DNA of 64,000 nucleotides, taken from the NCBI GenBank assembly GCA_945952415.1, contig CAMFIF010000010.1, forward strand, positions 1 through 64,000. The letters are read 5' to 3'. The notes under the pieces were generated by a model. It was not told where the DNA came from. It was given only the letters and a program-made list of their open reading frames with translations, and made no database searches. A program made the translations under genes and the position numbers. Source of the stretch: an uncultured Rhizobium sp. (GTDB lineage Bacteria > Pseudomonadota > Alphaproteobacteria > Rhizobiales > Rhizobiaceae). Position 1 is the first letter of the stretch. Each line of letters opens with the position of its first letter. Of the stretch, positions 61,560 through 64,000 are shown in pieces.

Positions 61560-63602
61560 ATGGAAAGACAAGGAACAAGGCAATCCGCCACAGGGGACCG
61601 CCAGCCCTGGAGGGTCATTCTGCCCCTGCTGGCGATCGCCGCATGCCTCGCTCTTGCCATGGCGCTGCCGGGCAGGGCGGCCGAACGCACCCTGCTGCCG
61701 GCGAACCACGGTCCGGTGGTCGTCGTTCTCGACGCCTCTGGCAGCATGGCCGCATCCCTGGGCAAGGAGACACGCCTCGATGCGGCACGGCGCATTCTTC
61801 TCGACACCCTGTCCCTGTTTCCGGCCGACCGCCCTGTTGCGCTGGTGGCCTATGGCCACCGCCGGAAAAGCGATTGCCAGGACATCGAGACGCTCCGAAA
61901 TCTTGGCCCTGTGGATATGGCGACTGTTCGCGAGGCACTTTCGCCCCTGCGCGCCAGGGGCAAGACACCGCTCTCCGGCGCCTTGCGCCATGCGGCAGGG
62001 CTTCTTCCGCAGGGTGGCGGTACGATCATGCTGGTCAGCGACGGGCTCGAAACCTGCAATGAGGATCCTTGCGCCGTGGCTTCAGCGCTTCGCAAGGCAA
62101 ATGCCGCGCTCGTCATCAATGTCGTCGGCTTCGGCCTGGCGAAGGGCGAGATGAAAGGGCTTTCCTGCATTGCCAAGCAGGGCGGCGGGCGGGCCATCGA
62201 GACAACGACCGCAAGCGGTCTCAAGCAGGCTCTTCAGACACTGAACGATCGGTCGGGCCTGCAGGATGCGGTTCCCAAAGACCAGTTGCCGGCCGCAGAC
62301 GAACAGAAACCGGCTGCCCCGCCCCCGCCAACGCCAAAGCCGGTTCTTCTGAGAGCGATGGTGGGCAGCAAGCCCGTTCCGGGAGCCATAACCTTCTCGG
62401 TCGTCGATGGAGATGCGAGAGCGGTCTATTCCGGCAAGGGTACCGAGGTTACTCCCAACCTCGTGCCAGGACATTACATCCTGCGCCTTTCGGGCGGAAA
62501 TGTCGAAGCCGAGCAACAGCTGATCGTGACCGGCGCGCGTGAAGAACGCCACGACCTGCTGCTCGATGCCGGCCTCGTGCGCTTCTCGCTGGTGGCGGCG
62601 AAGGGCCTTGCGATCGCCGATACCGACGTGAAGGGAGACCCGGCCTGGCATCTGGAGCCGAAGGATGGCCAGGCGCCCGCCGTGCTGGATGCCGTGATCG
62701 CACCGGAAACGCTGCTGGTGCCCGGGCGCTACGAAGTGACGGCAGGGATCGGCGCGTTCAAGGCCGCTGCGGCGTTCGACGTGGGCGCGGGTAAGGCGGT
62801 CGAGGTCATCGTGGACCTTCACCTTGGGAAGATCACGCTCGAGGCCGGATTGCCGGGCATGGACACGGCTCTAGACAGGGGTGAAGGACTGTCATGGACG
62901 CTCGCCGGCGAGCGTGGCGTGCCGGACAGGACGGCAGAGGCGGCGCCTCGACCGACATTCCTCGCTCCGGCAGGGGCATATACGGCAAGACTCGCTGTCG
63001 CGGGTGCGAAGATCGAGAAGCGAGTTGAGGTGGAAGCCGGCAAGACGCGCATGATCCGCCTCGACCTGCCTTCCGCGGAGCTGGTTCTGGACGGAAGCCT
63101 CGGCCCCGATGCGCCCGCTTTTACGGACTGGCGGGATGCCACATGGACAGTCCGGCCTATTGCGCTCATCGGAAATGCAAAGGCAGGCCCGGCGCTCGAA
63201 GACAGGGCCGAGGCAGAGCCACACCTTACCCTTTTTCCGGGTGAGTGGGCCGTGACGCTCAAGTCCGGACAGGCCATGGTCACTGAGACCGTGTCGGTGC
63301 CTCCGGGGGCGAGGGCGCGGCAAAGGGTGAGCCTTGCTGCCGGACGCCTCTCGATTTCAGCGACACCGGAAACCGGCGCGCCGCCCCCGCTCAACGTTCT
63401 TTTGTCGATTTTCGCAGCCAAGCCGGACGGTGGCTTTGCTGAAAAACCTCTCGATGAAGCGGGAACGCCGCGGGACTATTCCATTGTCATCCCCGCCGGA
63501 CGCTATCGGGTCGATGCGGCCGACGAGCAGGGGCGCAGGGGCACAGCCACCGTCGACATCGCGACAGGCCAGTCCATCAAAACCGAAATTACTCTGAAAT
63601 GA
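61560..63602 (+). CDS. Secreted von Willebrand factor A-domain protein
   Basis: This 680-residue protein has a signal peptide (VILPLLAIAACLALAMALPGRA). A VWA domain follows (about 47-240) with an intact MIDAS start LDASGSMAAS. The C-terminal half (about 270-680) has repeated short beta-rich modules of the LVPGHYILRLSGG / LFPGEWAVTLKSG kind, resembling carbohydrate- or peptide-binding Ig-like repeats. It lies in the accessory-looking end segment. Function unknown; adhesion or binding is a reasonable guess. Confidence 0.85.
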   Translation: MERQGTRQSATGDRQPWRVILPLLAIAACLALAMALPGRAAERTLLPANHGPVVVVLDASGSMAASLGKETRLDAARRILLDTLSLFPADRPVALVAYGHRRKSDCQDIETLRNLGPVDMATVREALSPLRARGKTPLSGALRHAAGLLPQGGGTIMLVSDGLETCNEDPCAVASALRKANAALVINVVGFGLAKGEMKGLSCIAKQGGGRAIETTTASGLKQALQTLNDRSGLQDAVPKDQLPAADEQKPAAPPPPTPKPVLLRAMVGSKPVPGAITFSVVDGDARAVYSGKGTEVTPNLVPGHYILRLSGGNVEAEQQLIVTGAREERHDLLLDAGLVRFSLVAAKGLAIADTDVKGDPAWHLEPKDGQAPAVLDAVIAPETLLVPGRYEVTAGIGAFKAAAAFDVGAGKAVEVIVDLHLGKITLEAGLPGMDTALDRGEGLSWTLAGERGVPDRTAEAAPRPTFLAPAGAYTARLAVAGAKIEKRVEVEAGKTRMIRLDLPSAELVLDGSLGPDAPAFTDWRDATWTVRPIALIGNAKAGPALEDRAEAEPHLTLFPGEWAVTLKSGQAMVTETVSVPPGARARQRVSLAAGRLSISATPETGAPPPLNVLLSIFAAKPDGGFAEKPLDEAGTPRDYSIVIPAGRYRVDAADEQGRRGTATVDIATGQSIKTEITLK

Positions 63603-63693
63603 CGATCTCGTGGCCGGACCGTAAGCCCTGGCCACATTTGCCCATAGGCGCCATGACACCTCTTCCTGCGGCCAGCAATACTGGAGCCATTCC

Positions 63694-64000
63694 ATGAAGC
63701 ACCTGCTGTTGATCCTTTGTTCATTCTTCCTGTGCGGAACGTTGCGTGCCGAACCTGTTGCGCCAGTTCCTCCGCAGTGGAAAGCGACGAAAAATCTGAT
63801 GATTACGCCGGACTTTGGTGAACAGGGCTTCGCTGTGGAGTTTGGCGATTTCACTGGCCAGATGTCTTCCTACACCATGTTTGTCCACGACTGGATCACC
63901 CAGGCGAACGAGAGCTTCGTTTCTCTCGAAGAAAAGGTGGAGAGCCTTGAGAAGGAAGTTGCCGATCTCAAGCAGCGTGTTGCGCAGCTGGAGGCGGCCC
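63694..64000 (+). CDS. Secreted coiled-coil protein (partial at window end)
   Basis: The frame begins at ATG 63694 with GGAG upstream and runs to the window end. A signal peptide (HLLLILCSFFLCGTLRA) is followed by a mature region whose last 40 residues form a heptad coiled coil (SLEEKVESLEKEVADLKQRVAQLEAA). It continues past the window, so the full domain set is unseen. It lies 91 bases after the VWA gene and may be co-expressed with it. Confidence 0.8.
   Translation, partial: MKHLLLILCSFFLCGTLRAEPVAPVPPQWKATKNLMITPDFGEQGFAVEFGDFTGQMSSYTMFVHDWITQANESFVSLEEKVESLEKEVADLKQRVAQLEAA

Overview
High-GC, gene-dense DNA that reads as an alphaproteobacterial chromosome, most likely Hyphomicrobiales (Rhizobiales) and probably Rhizobiaceae. 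The indicators are a BA14K-family protein, a rhizobial-type phospholipid N-methyltransferase (PmtA), a TauR-like MocR regulator beside xsc, rhizobial chemoreceptors, divergent GlxA-type regulators and a CHASE2 cyclase. I saw no rRNA, tRNA, CRISPR array, insertion sequence or phage gene. All calls were made by eye from translations and motifs; no database search was run.

Layout. 0-6.5 kb: the end of a nucleotide-sugar and surface-glycan cluster (C-terminus of rfbF, an RmlC-like epimerase, two C-methyltransferase-type proteins, a CmcI-type methyltransferase/hydroxylase, an SDR epimerase and a glycosyltransferase). 6.6-8.4 kb: an M19 dipeptidase and a BA14K protein. 8.4-15.3 kb: an intergenic region with two convergent strong terminators, then a CHASE2 class III cyclase, a large FecR-TPR-beta-barrel envelope protein and a divergent Pycsar-effector-like (PycTM/DUF5706) membrane protein. 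15.4-18.1 kb: a radical SAM/UdgX DNA-repair pair. 18.1-23.7 kb: an SDR, then a sulfoacetaldehyde module (xsc, a TauR-like regulator and a divergent acetate kinase). 23.7-28.9 kb: a polyamine-type ABC importer behind an agmatinase-family ureohydrolase. 29.3-33.5 kb: two convergent chemoreceptors. 33.9-40.1 kb: a saccharopine dehydrogenase-family enzyme with a divergent Lrp regulator, a PAS-GAF-GGDEF-EAL protein and two divergent GlxA-type regulators. 40.1-41.5 kb: pmtA and a DUF2161 nuclease-fold protein.

41.6-46.8 kb: an export operon (adaptor, FtsX-like permease, ATPase, P1B-type ATPase) behind a well-placed FNR/FixK-like box and a 23-codon leader ORF. 47-50.1 kb: an MFS exporter, a tiny membrane ORF, and argP/lysG divergent from a LysE exporter that carries an in-frame amber codon. 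50.1-54.8 kb: a Pls/PosA-type single-module NRPS with its own phosphopantetheinyl transferase. 55-57.4 kb: a PepSY protein, response regulator and histidine kinase. 57.4-64 kb: a segment that looks more accessory. It has an orphan NHLP-type RiPP precursor, a decayed regulator fragment, a DMT exporter, two AraC regulators, a secreted VWA protein and a secreted coiled-coil protein cut by the window end.

The most interesting units are the cyclase/FecR-barrel/PycTM-like locus, the orphan RiPP precursor with an 18-residue core, the Pls-type NRPS whose hand-read specificity residues look lysine/ornithine-like, and the FNR-box export operon.
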